A stretch of DNA of 64,000 nt. It comes from Ursus arctos (lineage: Eukaryota; Chordata; Mammalia; Carnivora; Ursidae). A program made the translations under genes and the position numbers. Under the pieces are notes generated by a model. That model saw only the letters and a list, made by a program, of their open reading frames with translations. It made no database searches and was not told the origin of the DNA. Location: positions 16,812,501-16,876,500 of the forward strand of contig NW_026622841.1 of assembly GCF_023065955.2 (NCBI RefSeq). Direction: 5' to 3'. This document shows positions 23,660-35,802 of this stretch, in pieces (within the stretch, counting starts at the first letter, position 1; each line of letters opens with the position of its first letter).

Positions 23660-24408
23660 TTATCAAGAATCCCTCTGGGAGAACACATCTACCACACATT
23701 ACCAAAAGTTCCTCTATGGGGCAAGAGTAGGGGAGGCTGCCACTTTGGGTATCATTTTCTATTATGTCTGAGTGGTTGTTTCACTTACCTTCATTCTTCC
23801 AAAGAGCACCTATTATACTTTCAAAATAAGACATTGAATTGTTTTTCTGAGGAAGCAGAACCACTTTATGACTCAACAGCTTCTTTTTGTGCTACCCAAT
23901 ATTTACCGAATCTCGCTGATTCCATCCTTCTACCACGGAATAAGTGACTCGATTTCATCAAATGTGAGTGAACAATATATTCATTCGCACCGCCCCCCAG
24001 CAGTGATCCAGCAGTGATCTCATTCTCTCCCTGGGCCCAGCCACCAACACTCGGGCATCCCGGCTGCCCCAGTCCAGGGCCCTCCCTTGCGCACGGTTCA
24101 CCCTCCACTCTGCACACACAGCCTCCTCTTCGCGCTCTCATATCACTCCATTGAATTACTAACAACACCTGACCCAACGTGTCCAGTACTGCTTAAAATA
24201 CCAGTGCCCTCGTCCAGGCTGCCCCTCTCCGTACGAGCATGCTCGCACGCACACACACAGTCCAGTGAGGCCAGTCCCAGTCTACAGGCTCACCCTTCAC
24301 AGCTGTCCTGTCAATTACCAAGCGGTGGTGAGTTCCGTATTTTCACACTGGTTCTGGGCCTTCCTGTTTAGCAATCATTACTGAGAACCTGCTATGCACC
24401 AGAAATTC
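23660..24408. other. Unassigned intronic sequence
   Basis: Nothing named. A short L2-like phrase is at about 24378-24402 (ctgagaacctgctatgcacc). Confidence 0.4.
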
Positions 24409-24422
24409 AAATCCTCAGTTAC

Positions 24423-24611
24423 CGGGCACCTGCGTGGCTCAGTCGGTTAAGTGTCTGCGTTCAGCTCAGGTCCATGATCCCAGGGTCCTGGGACTGAGCC
24501 CCACATCAGGCTCCCTGCTCCGTGGGGAGTCTGCTTCTCCCTCTGCCTCTCTCTCTGTCTCTCATGAATAAATAAAAATCTTTTTAAAAAAATTAAGAAA
24601 AATAAATAAAT
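24423..24611 (+). mobile_element. CAN SINE
   Basis: Head cgggcacctgcgtggctcag at 24423. Target duplications aaatcctcagttac (24409-24422) and aaatcctgaattac (24612-24625), two mismatches. The tail ends in (AAAT)n. Confidence 0.95.
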
Positions 24612-24625
24612 AAATCCTGAATTAC

Positions 24626-25911
24626 TACGACTCATCCCTGACCTGAAGCAAACCATGACACGGGGAACATCCAAACAGGAGGAGTAAGAGTAAGACAGCC
24701 GGGAGAAACCCCAGAGGAGAAAGACACAGGAGGAGAAAAGGTGACGGGCAAAGCAGACCCAGGGAGAGCAGTCTGCAAACAGGGACTTCCCTGGCAGGTT
24801 TCGCCTGAGTGGGCAGCAGCCCCCTCTCTGGCCGGTGGTCTGTGTGCAGAGGTGGGAACGATGATACAATCAATTTTAGGCTAGCATGTAAGCAAAGGAA
24901 GGACCCCAAAAGTCAAGTTTAGGCAGCCGAAAATGACACCCTAGGAAGTTATGAAACCTCCTGTAGAGGTTTTTTAAAAAGTGGGTTTAGATTCTAATCT
25001 CTCTGCCTGGTTGAGATGTGGCCTGAATTCCCTAAAAGTCAAAGTCCTCCTGCAACTGGAGGAGTCTGGGATTTACACTAACTTACCCAAAGCAGAGGAG
25101 GGAAGTGAGGAGAGATCGCAGTAGGCAGGGGTCATTCCAGCACACCACCCCCCGATGAACTAAGCCCCCCACCCCTCAGCACGGAGAACAGTGCCCCCAC
25201 CTTGGTGCCCGCCAGCCCCCATCACCGAGCAGTGACCAGCAGGCAGAGCGAGCCTGCTCACAGAGGGACCAGTCAGTCACCTGGAATACCTGTATCCCTC
25301 TCAGAGAAAATCGTGGTCCTCTAGCCTCCCTCTTCTCCCTTATAAGCAAATACTCAAAGAAATCTAGCTATCTCAGATCTAAAATGCATTTCGTCAGGAC
25401 AAATAATTGGTGCTTTTAATTTTCTCCCTTTAAGCACTAGAAACAAAGGTTTCAAACCAGTGGTTATTAGAATTTATCAACACGGAGGTCGATGGCACAG
25501 GCCAGCAGGGTAAACAGCAGGTAAATGGACATGTCAATTGCAGAATGAAAATGCACCACCCCCTTCACACGGAATGCTGTGTTATTCAGCCATTTACATT
25601 TAGTTTTTCATGAAAATCTTTAATAAGGGAACATATAAAACCTAAAAGAAAACCCACCTTTCTTCCAAAAAAATAAAATCTAACAATTCTATTCAATATT
25701 CAATACTGGGAAGAGCCTTACTCAGACAAAATGCACAGAAATCAATTCCCATCCCCAGCAAAGCTTCAATTCTCACTCAACAATTTAAGAGAAACATTCC
25801 AGGTGCCCATTTTTTCTTCCTTCAAGAAAAATTCTCAACTTCCATAGTGTTTGTACATTTTTAAATCCGCTCATTTTCTTACATTTTTCCCCCAAAGCAA
25901 CATGTCCATTT
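24626..25911. other. Unassigned intronic sequence
   Basis: About 1.3 kb with no element I can name. 25640-25900 is AT-rich. Confidence 0.4.
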
Positions 25912-25926
25912 AAGAAAACCAATCAG

Positions 25927-26183
25927 AAATAAATAAAATCTTTAAAAGGGGGGGAAGGGCGCCTGGGTGGCTCAGTCATTAAGCGTCTGCCTTCGGCTCA
26001 GAGCATGATCCCAGAGTCCTGGGATCGAGCCATGCATCGGGCTCCCTGCTCTGCTGGGAGCCTGTTTCTTCCCCTCCCACTCCCCCTGCTTGTGTTCCCT
26101 CTCTCGCTGGCTGGCTCTCTGTCAAATAAATAAATAAAATCTTAAAAACAAAAACAAAAAAAAAAGAAAAGAAAAGAAAGAAA
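25927..26183 (+). mobile_element. CAN SINE, arctoid subtype, with a second SINE tail in front of its head
   Basis: A full SINE runs from its head at 25957 to an A/G-rich tail near 26183. Target duplications aagaaaaccaatcag (25912-25926) and aagaaaaccaaacag (26184-26198), one mismatch, lie further out. They enclose an extra 30 bp in front of the head (25927-25956) that reads like the tail of another SINE (aaataaataaaatcttt, A4, G7, AA). This suggests a partial dimer or an older tail caught inside the insertion. Confidence 0.88.
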
Positions 26184-26198
26184 AAGAAAACCAAACAG

Positions 26199-27194
26199 GC
26201 CCAGTTGGACTCATTCCTTAAAAAGTGCCCAATCCTGAGGTCTGAACAAAAATCCTTCCAGAAAGAAGTAAACTAGGTCAAGTATGTTGGAGATGAATTA
26301 CCGGCTCAAGAATCCCGAGGTAACGTAACACGGCTAGGGCTGTGGAAGAATTCCCAGTTTTAAAGTGTCCCAGGAAGGCAAAGCCTCCTCCCCGACCAAG
26401 GAAAGTCTTACCAGGTGGCATTAATTCCTTCAACTCGAGACATCTCATTTAGGAGACTACAAATACACTAAACGTTACAGGTGAGGTGACACTGGAAAAC
26501 CCAAGGTCATCAGCAGTTCTGAAGAGTATGCGGAAGTCACGGCTGCCCCCGAGGGTAACTTTCCACTGCCAGGTGACAGGTGTAGGGACAGCACCCTTAA
26601 CTCGCCTCCCAGGAACGTGTGCCTCTGGTTTGCTCCTCTCCAGAAACCCGTGCTCTTGTCCCATCTCCCGTCACACTGAAGGTGCCCCAGGAGCTTGCCA
26701 CCTGGTCACCCCAGATCCTCAGAGCCCCGCAGGGCTCTGTCTTCGGGAAACGGAAGGACGGAGCTAGCACTCGGTGCGGGTAACATCAGCGGTCAACACG
26801 CCTCCGCCTTCAGTAAACGTGGACAGGTACACCCTGTCTTAAGGAACGCTTTCAATGGTCAGCTTTTCCCTCTGCAGAAGCTTCCTCTTCTGCCACTTCC
26901 AGGTTATGCAATCACACAACCGGCTGGAGGTTTCTCAGAAAGCAATCGCACTGTCCCACCCGAGGCAAATACATTAGACTCCTTGTGTGTGCGAGGCTAT
27001 TAGTAAGTATCACTTGGTAAAGGGACCCTGACGTTCTTACCAACTTCTTAGAAGCAATCAAATAATGAAATCTGAAAACACCAAAAAAAAAAAAAAAATT
27101 CACCTTTCTTCTAAGAAAAATTTAATAATCCATTGCACACTGGTCTCTTCTCACAAAAAGCATATAATTAAGTTAGTGTCCTGGGCTGGACTTC
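26199..27194. other. Unassigned intronic sequence
   Basis: Nothing named except A16 at about 27081-27096. Overlapping frames at 26486-27003 have no domain. Confidence 0.4.
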
Positions 27195-27545
27195 ATGGCA
27201 ACCTCTACCTCTCTCCCCAAATTCGTATGTCAAAGCCCCAACTCCCCGTACCTCAGAATGTGACTGTATTTCGAGAGCGGGCCCTTGAAGAGGTGATTAA
27301 GTTAAAAGGAGGTCGTGCGTGTGGCCCGAACCCCACCTGCCCAGTATCCTTAGGAGAGGCCATGTGGACACACAGAGGGAAGACCATATGCGGAGGAGCA
27401 CACAGACATCTACGGGCCAAGGAGAGAGGCCTCAAAGAATCAATCCCGCTGGCACCTTGATTGTGAGCTTCTAGAAATAAATTTCTGCTATTTAAGCCCC
27501 CTAGTGAGCCGTATTTTGTTCTGGCAGCCCAAGCAGACTAATAGA
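27195..27545 (+). mobile_element. MaLR-type (MST/MLT1A-like) solo LTR, plus strand
   Basis: Ordered blocks: 'ccccaaattcgtatgtcaaagcccc', 'acctcagaatgtgactgtattt', 'gaagaggtgattaagttaaa', 'ggccatgtggacacacagaggga', 'ggcaccttgattgtgagcttct' and 'aataaatttctgc', ending 'ggcagcccaagcagactaatag'. This is an ERVL-MaLR solo LTR including its polyadenylation signal. No internal retroviral sequence is seen beside it. Confidence 0.85.
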
Positions 27546-28079
27546 GCTGGGAAGAGAAAACAGGACTCAAGTGACCAATTGGTTAAGCAAGACAACAAGC
27601 GTAATCAGTCAAAACGGTCTTCAGACAGGTGACTCCAGGGGGACAAGGGGACAGCTCCTTAGTTCCTGTGTCCTTCCCCAGCGGCCCACACCTTGACAGA
27701 TGAGCCGCACTGTCAGCCTGGCCCCTTCTGCAGGGAACAGTGGAGGTCGCCGAGGTCAGGAGCAGAGCCCGCAGGTGAGCTGGGCCCAGCAGGAGGGAGA
27801 AGATTTGCTCGCAGAGAAGACAAGGGGTAAGAGAGAGGCCACATGTGCGAAGAGGACATGCAAACCTCAAATGAGAGAAGAACAGCAAAAACCTGGACAA
27901 TGGGCAGGAGGAATCAAGCTCCACATTATGTAATTAGCAAATGCATATTTGAAAGACTGGCCTATCTACCTCATCGCTGTATTCAAATTACAATGTGACT
28001 TAATACCTCTTAATTCAAGAAAAATTAATGATTTTAACAATGCTGTTTAGGCAAAAAATGAGCGTTCGGGTGGGTGTAT
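27546..28079. other. Unassigned intronic sequence
   Basis: Nothing recognised. Confidence 0.4.
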
Positions 28080-28198
28080 TGATAATCACAGACAGGAGCA
28101 TGGAAGCTTAGGGAAAGAGACCTAACTGGTCCAAGACCACGAGGCGTGAGAGGCAGAGGCTAGGAGGAACTCAGATCCTTGTACAATACTGCCTCTGA
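28080..28198 (-). mobile_element. MIR SINE fragment, minus strand
   Basis: 'cagacaggagcatggaagcttagggaaagagacctaactggtccaagaccacg' (28090-28142) resembles the complement of the MIR core. Short and old. Confidence 0.45.
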
Positions 28199-29109
28199 AC
28201 TGGGGGCGACTCTGCCGTAAGAGGGGAACTGGGGCAATGTGTGGAGGCCTTTCTGACTGCCGTGGGGAGGTGCTATGCTGGTATCTCCTGGATATCTACT
28301 CAGAAGTGGGGGGCCCAAGCTGCTGCAGCAACACACACTCCCCCTCACCAAACCCACTGGGACCTCCTTCTTCTTCACCCTTCCCCAAAGTGCTCCCACC
28401 CTTCTGTCACACCTGAAGCTTGGCTCTGCACAGAATACAGGCCTGCGGAAGGCAAGGGTTCTCCCAACACCTTCCAGGGCCAGGGCTGACCGCCATGCCT
28501 CCAAACCCCTGCTCCTCCACTGGTCCGTAAGAGTCCCTCGTGCCATATTATCCACAGGCCACCTGGCCCATCACTCAACGCCCTTGTATTCTATCTGCTC
28601 TTCAAAGGTGACACTGAAACCTGGGTCACCATCTTCCTCTCTGGCCTAAATGACGTCAGGGCCCACGCCCGTGGGACACCCTCAGGTCCTAAATGGCCCC
28701 TGAACCCCAATCGTCTGCGCCCACATTCCACCTCAACCACCCACAGCCACGCTGGCCTTCGCTCCCACTCAGAATCACTCTGCCTCTGCAACTGTGATCC
28801 CAGCACCACCACCCCAACTCTCAGGTGTCCCTAGTTCCCTTTTCTGACGGTCAACAGACCAACCCACACAACAGGAGCTGAAGTTAGCTCAAAAGTTAAG
28901 GTTAACAACTCCAAAAATCTGGCACAGAGGGAACATTTTCCCACAGGGTCTCTTGTAGTCCTCACAATGATGGTGAGATGCGCGCTGCTCCTACCATCCC
29001 CACCTCCCAGGGTGAACAACGAAGGGGAGAGATTTTGAGAAAACTGCTCTTGGTGACTGAGCCGGTGAGCAGTCCAGGCCCCAGGAGCTTGGACACAAAG
29101 CACAACTGC
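28199..29109. other. Unassigned GC-richer intronic sequence
   Basis: Open frames on both strands at 28160-28812 come from GC-rich sequence. Part of 28480-28800 might be an old L2 piece on the plus strand (ccacgctggccttcg), but this is too weak to call. Confidence 0.35.
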
Positions 29110-29480
29110 TCCCACCTGAGTCTATGAAAAATGCTTTCAAAATCCCTAATAATCAAAGAGACGCCAATAAAAAACAAGAGTATAGGTTCTCAGCTCAGCA
29201 AACTAAGAGCAAGAAAGAGCGACAATGCCCAAGCTGGTGAAAATGTCGGCGGGATAGGTACTCTGTTGGAAGGAAGACTGAAAATTGATAGGATATTTCT
29301 AGAAAGCAATTTGGCAAAACATATGAAAGCCTTAAGTAGCAAAGAGTTTGATGCAAACAGTCCATTTGTAAAACTCCACCTGACAGAACCACCCAGACTG
29401 AGTGGGCAAAGATGTATTTACAAGACTATTCAGCAAGGGGAAAAACCAAACAGTTCACCAGACATCATCTAATGCGGCTG
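29110..29480 (+). mobile_element. Old L1M/HAL1-like fragment, plus strand
   Basis: Blocks such as 'gctggtgaaaatgtcggcgg', 'agaaagcaatttggcaaaacatatgaaagcc' and 'gcaaagatgtatttacaagactattcagca' (29235-29436) follow the 3' part of an old L1-type ORF2 region. Frames are broken. The plus frame 29131-29472 is a remnant of this element. Confidence 0.6.
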
Positions 29481-29534
29481 GTTAAACCCATCAGACTAAT
29501 AATTATCATTACTATTGTTAGCATTGTTATGTCA

Positions 29535-29700
29535 GCCGGGGTAAGCTGCTAATGCTTTGACATAATTTTATTTAATCCTCACAACTTGGTGGACTTAACA
29601 AATAAGGAAAGTGTTGCCTAAGTCGTCACATAAACTGGTCGGTCATGCCCTTAATGAGTAGTTCAGCTGGAATCCGACTCTAGAATCAGCACCACAGAGA
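29535..29700 (-). mobile_element. MIR SINE, minus strand
   Basis: Complement of MIR: 'tttgacataattttatttaatcctcacaac' (29555-29584), 'aaataaggaaagtg' and 'tagttcagctggaatccgactct'. Confidence 0.65.
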
Positions 29701-31479
29701 AAGATGGAAGTTCTCTGTTGATACCGGAAAATGCCCTTAATGTATAATTCACAGAGAAAACAGAAGTGACATTAGAACAGAGCAGAAGTTGATTCCAGAT
29801 TTAATTCTTTCAAATGGCACACAGTGCTGGCTACTTATGGTCTGCTCCACTCCAAAGCCACCCTCCCTTCCCTGCTCTGTGACACCTGGCTGAGGACCCC
29901 ACAAACTGCACTCCCCAACTCTCTTTCCAGCCGGCTCCCTGGCAGGGCCCAGAGGAGGCTGTGTCCCTCTATCTGTCCTCCTGTCTCCCCACTGTCAGTG
30001 TCACCTGCCATGAGCAGCGACTCCAGCTCCATCCAGCATCGTCCTCGAGCCCCACACCCCCAGAGGCTGCACCTAGCCGGAGGGCACCCCCCTTCCCAGG
30101 GGCTCAAGCACCCTCCCTGCTGGGCCTTCTCAAGGCGCTGTGGTTCAGGTCTCCCCAGCTCTTTCCGCATTCTTGCAGCGGGCGGGTGGCGGGGGGAGCA
30201 CCTGTTTCCTGCAGATACCATCTCTGGGGTGTCTCAGATAACCAGGGTGACCTCCTTTTCTTTCAGCCTCCACACCTGTGCGAGCAGGTCTCAGGGGCCA
30301 GGGCCCTTCTGGCGCACACATCATCTCGCTGGGGGCGACTGTCCAGCTCCTACCTCGGACCAGGGGCACCTCCAGGGGCCTGGAACACAGACCGTCGCAG
30401 GCCCCACTCTGCTCTCAGGGTGTGTCTCACAAGCAGGTCTGCCTACCTGGGGTTCACATATGCTGAAAGAGTACTCGCCCATACTTCAGTCTACTGAGAT
30501 GCTGGGTCATTTTCCTCTCTCCTTTTTCTGTGGGTTCCCCACCCCCAGTATCTTTTAAAATCAGAAAATTCAATAAATAATTTTAAGATAAAGTAATAAA
30601 ACTACCTTCCTCTGTGAACTCCATAATGTTCCAACGAGATCGGTAAGGTGGCCTTTAAGACTAGCCTGGAAAATAAAAGAGATCCCCCTCTCTGTATATT
30701 ACCATGGTCCTGAAACCGTATTTGGGACAGACTATTTTCTGTTCTCGCCAGAGAGAACGGAACCAGGAGAGATCCCAGATGGCATCACTACAACAACAAA
30801 TATTAACCGAAGCACCTGCTCTAAGAGGTGGAAAGCTAGGACTTCGCACCCACAGTATTTTAGATACTCAAGACCATGGAGGAAAGGCCTACCCGTTTTA
30901 TGTATTAATTAACTGTCTTTTTTCCCAGGTGTGAGACAACAGCGCCTCATGGTGCTAGAGCAGTGCCCGCAGAATCCGGAAGCTGGTCCTCCATCCCGCC
31001 CTTCTCCCCTCCCCGGACAGCTGTGGAAATCCAGGCTTGCCGGCACAGAGTCCACCACGTGACTGCCTTCTAAGGCCTACCCCCGCCCCAGCAGGAAGGC
31101 TCAGCTACCTCCCATTGCCTTCGTGGACCATCCACCGTCTCCCTGCAGACCTGGATGAGGCACACAGGCCAGGCACAGTTCCCTAGAGTTCCTGGAACAG
31201 AGATCGCCTGCAGTATGCTCTCCTGTTAGCTTACTTCCGATCCCGGAACCGCCCCGTGGCACGACCATGACTGGCGTTAAGGTCCTAAGCCTTCCAGAGC
31301 CTGCCCGTCATCAGGGCAGATAAGGAGGAAGTACGGAAGAGAACCAAACTGCCTTTTTGAGAATACTTACAAGAATTACTGAAACGTCCAGCTCAGGAGT
31401 TCCCATCAATGATGTATCCCAAACCCTTTTCACAAGACGAGGCAGCTACTCAACAAGGTTGAGTCAAGTGTTACATGTC
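29701..31479. other. Unassigned intronic sequence, GC-rich at 29830-30450
   Basis: About 1.8 kb with no named element. The longest plus-strand frame in the region (29824-30558) sits in this GC-rich part and has low-complexity Ser/Pro/Leu composition with no domain. Confidence 0.4.
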
Positions 31480-31625
31480 AACAGCGGAGAGGTATTTTTC
31501 AGCTCTGTAACCCCGGGCACAGTATTAAGCCTCAGTTTCCCTACCAGCAAGCAGTGATATAATCCTGTACCTGGAAACGTTGAGATGACACTTCCGAAGT
31601 CCAGCTGGGACAGTCAGCAACTATC
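31480..31625 (+). mobile_element. MIR SINE fragment, plus strand
   Basis: 'cagctctgtaaccccgggcac', then 'cctcagtttccctaccagcaa' and 'gttgagatgaca' fit the MIR core and 3' half. Confidence 0.6.
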
Positions 31626-32367
31626 AAGCGAGAGGGTATCAGTACAAGTCATTTCCAAGTCGGAACTGGGAGCCAGGCCTCCTGACCTCTAACCAGGAAC
31701 GCGCCCACGGGTGCATTCTGCCTCTATTCCATCAACAGGGTGGTTTTCATTCTGATCCAACCATGCAGTCTGGTCTCCCCTCTCCCAACCTCCATTTCTA
31801 CAGACTCTGCCTGCGTCCAAATACTGGCGGCTTGACAATCAAACACCCAAGATAAAGGTTCCTCTTAAATAGAGTTAGAACTGTTAGAAAAAATAATGAA
31901 AGGCAAGGTTTGTCATTTTCAAGCTCCTTCTGTTGTTGCACAAAAGATGTAAAATTAAATCCTCATTTCAAGACTCTTCATTATCTGGGCCTCAGCGTTC
32001 CTTAAATATCTGGCATTAAAATGCTAAGTGGAAAGATCTTTTCCTGAACACAGAGACTTAGTGAAGCCAGTAATGAGAAATATATCAAATGCAGTTGTTT
32101 CTACAAAACGGAGGAGAGTTCAAGGTAAGATTCCCAAAACTCCTTTTATACAGCTGGAGCTTCAAATTCTGCCACTCAGAAACCATCGGGGCTCTACAGC
32201 ACGTGTGAGCCCAGCTGCCAGGCTAGAGCAGGTCTGAGGAATCCGTCAGCATCAGCTCCGATACGCCCCAGTTGGAAGACACAGAATATTCCTTTTGAGA
32301 ACTAAAGGAAATTGAAGGCATGAAGTCAGAATCAGAATTTTAAAGTGGGTGATTCCAATCCAATTGG
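31626..32367. other. Unassigned intronic sequence
   Basis: Nothing recognised. Confidence 0.4.
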
Positions 32368-32381
32368 AAATTTTGCAGGGG

Positions 32382-32547
32382 TGGGGTGCCTGGGTGGCTC
32401 GGTCGGTTAAGTGGCTGCCTTCAGCTCGGGTCCTAGGATTGAATCCCGCATCCTTCTCTTTGCTCTGCGGGGAGCCTGCTTCTCCCTCTCCCTGCTGCTC
32501 CCACTGCTTGTGCTCTGACAAATAAATAAGTATTTTTTTAAAGGAAG
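32382..32547 (+). mobile_element. CAN SINE, internally shortened
   Basis: Head ggggtgcctgggtggctcgg at about 32384. The middle lacks part of the B-box region ('ctcgggtcctaggattgaat'). Target duplications aaattttgcagggg (32368-32381) and aaactttgtagggg (32548-32561). Confidence 0.94.
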
Positions 32548-32561
32548 AAACTTTGTAGGGG

Positions 32562-34573
32562 GCCAGAGAGATAAAGCTGGGCCTGCCTACGCGGATCTGG
32601 AATTTGCCATGACCAGAACCTCATGCTTGTCTTCACAGAATGGTGCAGCACTGTTTCCATAGTCCTGTGAGTTTCACCAGACAGCGGCTGGGAATGTGAG
32701 CACCGAGCCAGGCTCCAACCACAGGCCGGGGGCTCCAGCATTCAATTTAGAAATTTAGGGAAATTTTCAAATACCCCTACTAGGTACATTCAATCCAAAG
32801 GATATAAACGCACACAAACATATGTACTCATAACGCTAGTCCTGACACACAGTATACTCGCCTAGAGGGAAAAGAAGAACTTCATATGAATTATTATTTG
32901 TACAGGAAATCGGGACCTGCTTTCACACCTGCGAGTAGGAACGACGAGACTGGCGTAAGCCATCATCAGATGAAGTGACCTAGCACTTCAATGTTCAAAA
33001 TAAGGGCAATCTGTAGCTGGATGTACAAAGAAAGGAGCAATATGTGGTCTCATTTCCAACCCCACCCCTGATGGATGAGAGGAATTTTATTTTATGCTGC
33101 AACTCAAGATGATTTATTTCACCACAGCCCCCAACAAACCCTCCTTGCCTCTCTGTGATAATACTGAGTAAGAGCTCATATTTTCTCTAACCTGAATAAT
33201 TTATACTGTTTTCTCCCATAGCCTCACGGTTGGGAGACAATCAAAGCCGCTTTTAAAATTCACCACCATGAGTCCTGCAAGATGGGGACCCGGATCACGA
33301 GCAGGGAGGCGAGAAACCCCTGACCGGCTGATGAGCACGGACCTAGGCATTAGCACCTGTGCCAAGACCACCTTCCCAACCATCCCCTCGGCAAAGTGTT
33401 CGTGTCCTCCTCCCAAGCAGGAGGAAACAGAGGCCTCGAAGAGAGAAACAACAAGCCTGAGGAATTCATGGTGGGGAAGCTGGGCCTCGACCTGAGGTCT
33501 GTCTGCCCGCAAAACCCACGCTCCTCCCCCACGGCGCTGCCATGAATCGGGATCACCAATGTGATACTTGGTCTCTAGCAAGACGGGGTCTTGAATGCTT
33601 CCCCCAAGGCCTTCGATAGTCTCAAAAAAGCAAGCAGTGACTCAGAGCAAAGGCAATTTTCACCTGTGTTATCGCCCGCGGAGACCTGCAGAGGGGGAGG
33701 GTAGCACAATGGGGCCATTCAAGAGCAGAACGTGGCTGCAAAGGGGGGACTGGATGAATTACACAAGGGAGGCACTCCTCCTCCTCCAGAAACACACTGA
33801 AAATACACCACTAAAAATGGAAAGGAATCCTTCGCTCAGAAGTGGACAAAAGAATCCACTGATGACTACACAAAGGAACCAACCTGACTGGAATTTTCAC
33901 AGCATGCAGCACCAAGCTGCATTTTTGTAATAGGACGAGGGGACAGGCTGTGTATTTCCCAGTGCTGGCGGCCTTCTGCAGGGCAAACAGGGAGCTTTTT
34001 ATGAGCCTTGGGAATTAGGATTTTCATCAAGTAAAAAAAAAAAAAAAAATCCACTGCCTGAAACTTGAGCAGTCCTTGGTCTTTGCAACTGAATCTCCCT
34101 GTTACACATTTGCCAGGAAGCCCTCCGGGGCCAGGTGTACAGACCTTAGAGCTGAGTCCACCTTCTAGATGCACCCATCTGTCCCTCACCTGGATGACCT
34201 GCCCAGCTCCTCGCGTGTGTCCCTGCCTCTGCTCTTGCCCTCCTCCAGGAAGAGGAAGACAAAACAAGCACAAGGGAACCAAAATATAAATCTGCAATCC
34301 ACATCCCACGGAAAACTCCATCTTCAGGGACCCTAACAGGTCTACAAAGCCCTGAGCGCACCTGTGTAACTCACCAGCCTCACCCCATTTTCCACCCCAT
34401 GCTCTCCCCTCTGCTGGAGTTAGCTCCTTAGACACAGCTGTCTACTCAGCTACACCTATGAGGCTCTACCAGAATGTACAGTGGCTTTGTTATCAAGCAA
34501 CTTAGACAACAGATGTCTTTAACCTGTCCCTAACTATCACCAGATGTAGGGGCTTTTCCTTCCTTTCTTTATT
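32562..34573. other. Unassigned intronic sequence
   Basis: About 2 kb without a named element, apart from A17 near 34034-34050. The minus-strand frame 34435-33866 crosses this A run and is not coding. Confidence 0.4.
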
Positions 34574-34585
34574 GGGGGGGGGGGG
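34574..34585. repeat. G12 homopolymer
   Basis: Twelve G between 'tttatt' and 'taattt'. Confidence 0.9.
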
Positions 34586-34667
34586 TAATTTGATTTTTTA
34601 CAACAAATATGCATTACTTTAAATATATTTTGTTATAAAAGAGGATGTATTAAAATGATAAAAATGG

Positions 34668-34859
34668 GGGTGCCTGGGTAGCGCAGTCGTTAGGCGTCTG
34701 CCTTTGGCTCAGGGCGTGATCCCGGCGTTCCGGGATAGAGTTCCACATCGGGCTCCTCCACTGGGAGCCTGCTTCTTCCTCTCCCTCTCCCCTGCTTGTG
34801 TTCCCTTTCTCGCTGGCTGTCTATCTCTGTCAAATAAATAAATAAAAAATATTTTTTAA
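34668..34859 (+). mobile_element. CAN SINE, arctoid subtype, with perfect target duplications
   Basis: Flanked by perfect 16-bp duplications aaaatgataaaaatgg at 34652-34667 and 34860-34875. The head reads ggtgcctgggtagcgcagtcgttaggcg. Near-intact and recent. Confidence 0.97.
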
Positions 34860-34875
34860 AAAATGATAAAAATGG

Positions 34876-35645
34876 ATTATCCTCTAAGTAGATCAGTCCC
34901 AGTTTCTCCACGTCATCAAACAAAGTTTCAGTTAAGGATTATGTCCCTTGAATAACTGAGCGCTAACAAATGTAATTGAGGGTCTCCTGTTCAGTGCGGG
35001 AGACACAAGAAGGAATCCTATTATCTGCTCCAAATTACCCTCTCCTCCCAGCTCGCCCCTAGGAAATGTGCAGCTCGTGCCTTTCAAGCAGAGTAATAAG
35101 GAATTTCATTTGCATGGTTAAATGACCGATATATTAAGTGAAAGTCAGGCAGTATGAGCATCTCAGCTCTAAGGGCTACATTGGCGATCTGAGGGCAGAG
35201 TCCGAGGACACAGGAGAAGGTCCAGGGAACAAGCCGAGCCCGGCTACAGTGACCCGTGGCTCCTGCGAAAAGAGACCGGGAGGTCCTCATGAGACTCTGG
35301 CACCCTGCAGTGTCAGCCCTATGCTGCCCAATCCTGTCCCTTAGCCGAGGCGCGAGAAGGCAGGGGATGGAGAGGCTTATGTCCCATATTTAGTAATTTA
35401 TCAAAAAAAGTAAAGGGGCTTAATTCTCAAGCCAGGGAAGTATCAAAACCCCCGATGTGCACCCATGCATGTGCGAACCCTCAGCCTAGAGCGCCTCTTC
35501 ACACCTCCCCCCACCACAGCACGCACCCAGGCAGCCCGCCCCACCCTCAGTCAACACAGTGAGGGCAGCACTGGTGGTGGTGACACCATTTATTTCCTCT
35601 GTGACCCCTAACTCTGTCACTTGTTCTTTCTGAAGAGTTTCAGGG
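34876..35645. other. Unassigned intronic sequence
   Basis: Nothing recognised. Confidence 0.4.
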
Positions 35646-35802
35646 AGATGAGAGAGGAGGGGTAAAGGAAACATGGAGGAGGGGGGAGGAAATGGGGGGG
35701 GCGGTGAGTGCAGAGGGGAGGGGCGAACCTGGGGGAGGAGAGGGGAGGTGAGGAAAGGGGGGAGGGGAAGGGAGAAGGGGAAAGGGGGCAGGGGGACTCA
35801 CC
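35646..35802. repeat. G-rich purine tract (quadruplex-prone)
   Basis: About 155 bp that is almost entirely A/G, with many runs of three or more G (ggaggggggagg, aatggggggggcgg, ggggaggggcg, ggggggaggggaagggag). The NEDD4L transcript carries the C/U-rich complement. Many arrangements could form a G-quadruplex on the plus DNA strand. No transposon is recognised in it. Confidence 0.85.

Noticed and set aside
27195..27545. Possible endogenous retrovirus at the MaLR LTRs
   Set aside because: All four MaLR copies are solo LTRs. No internal gag, pol or env-like sequence lies next to them.
29824..30558. 244-codon open frame on the plus strand
   Set aside because: Lies in a GC-rich patch where stop codons are rare. 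Overlapping frames on both strands are also open, and no domain is visible.
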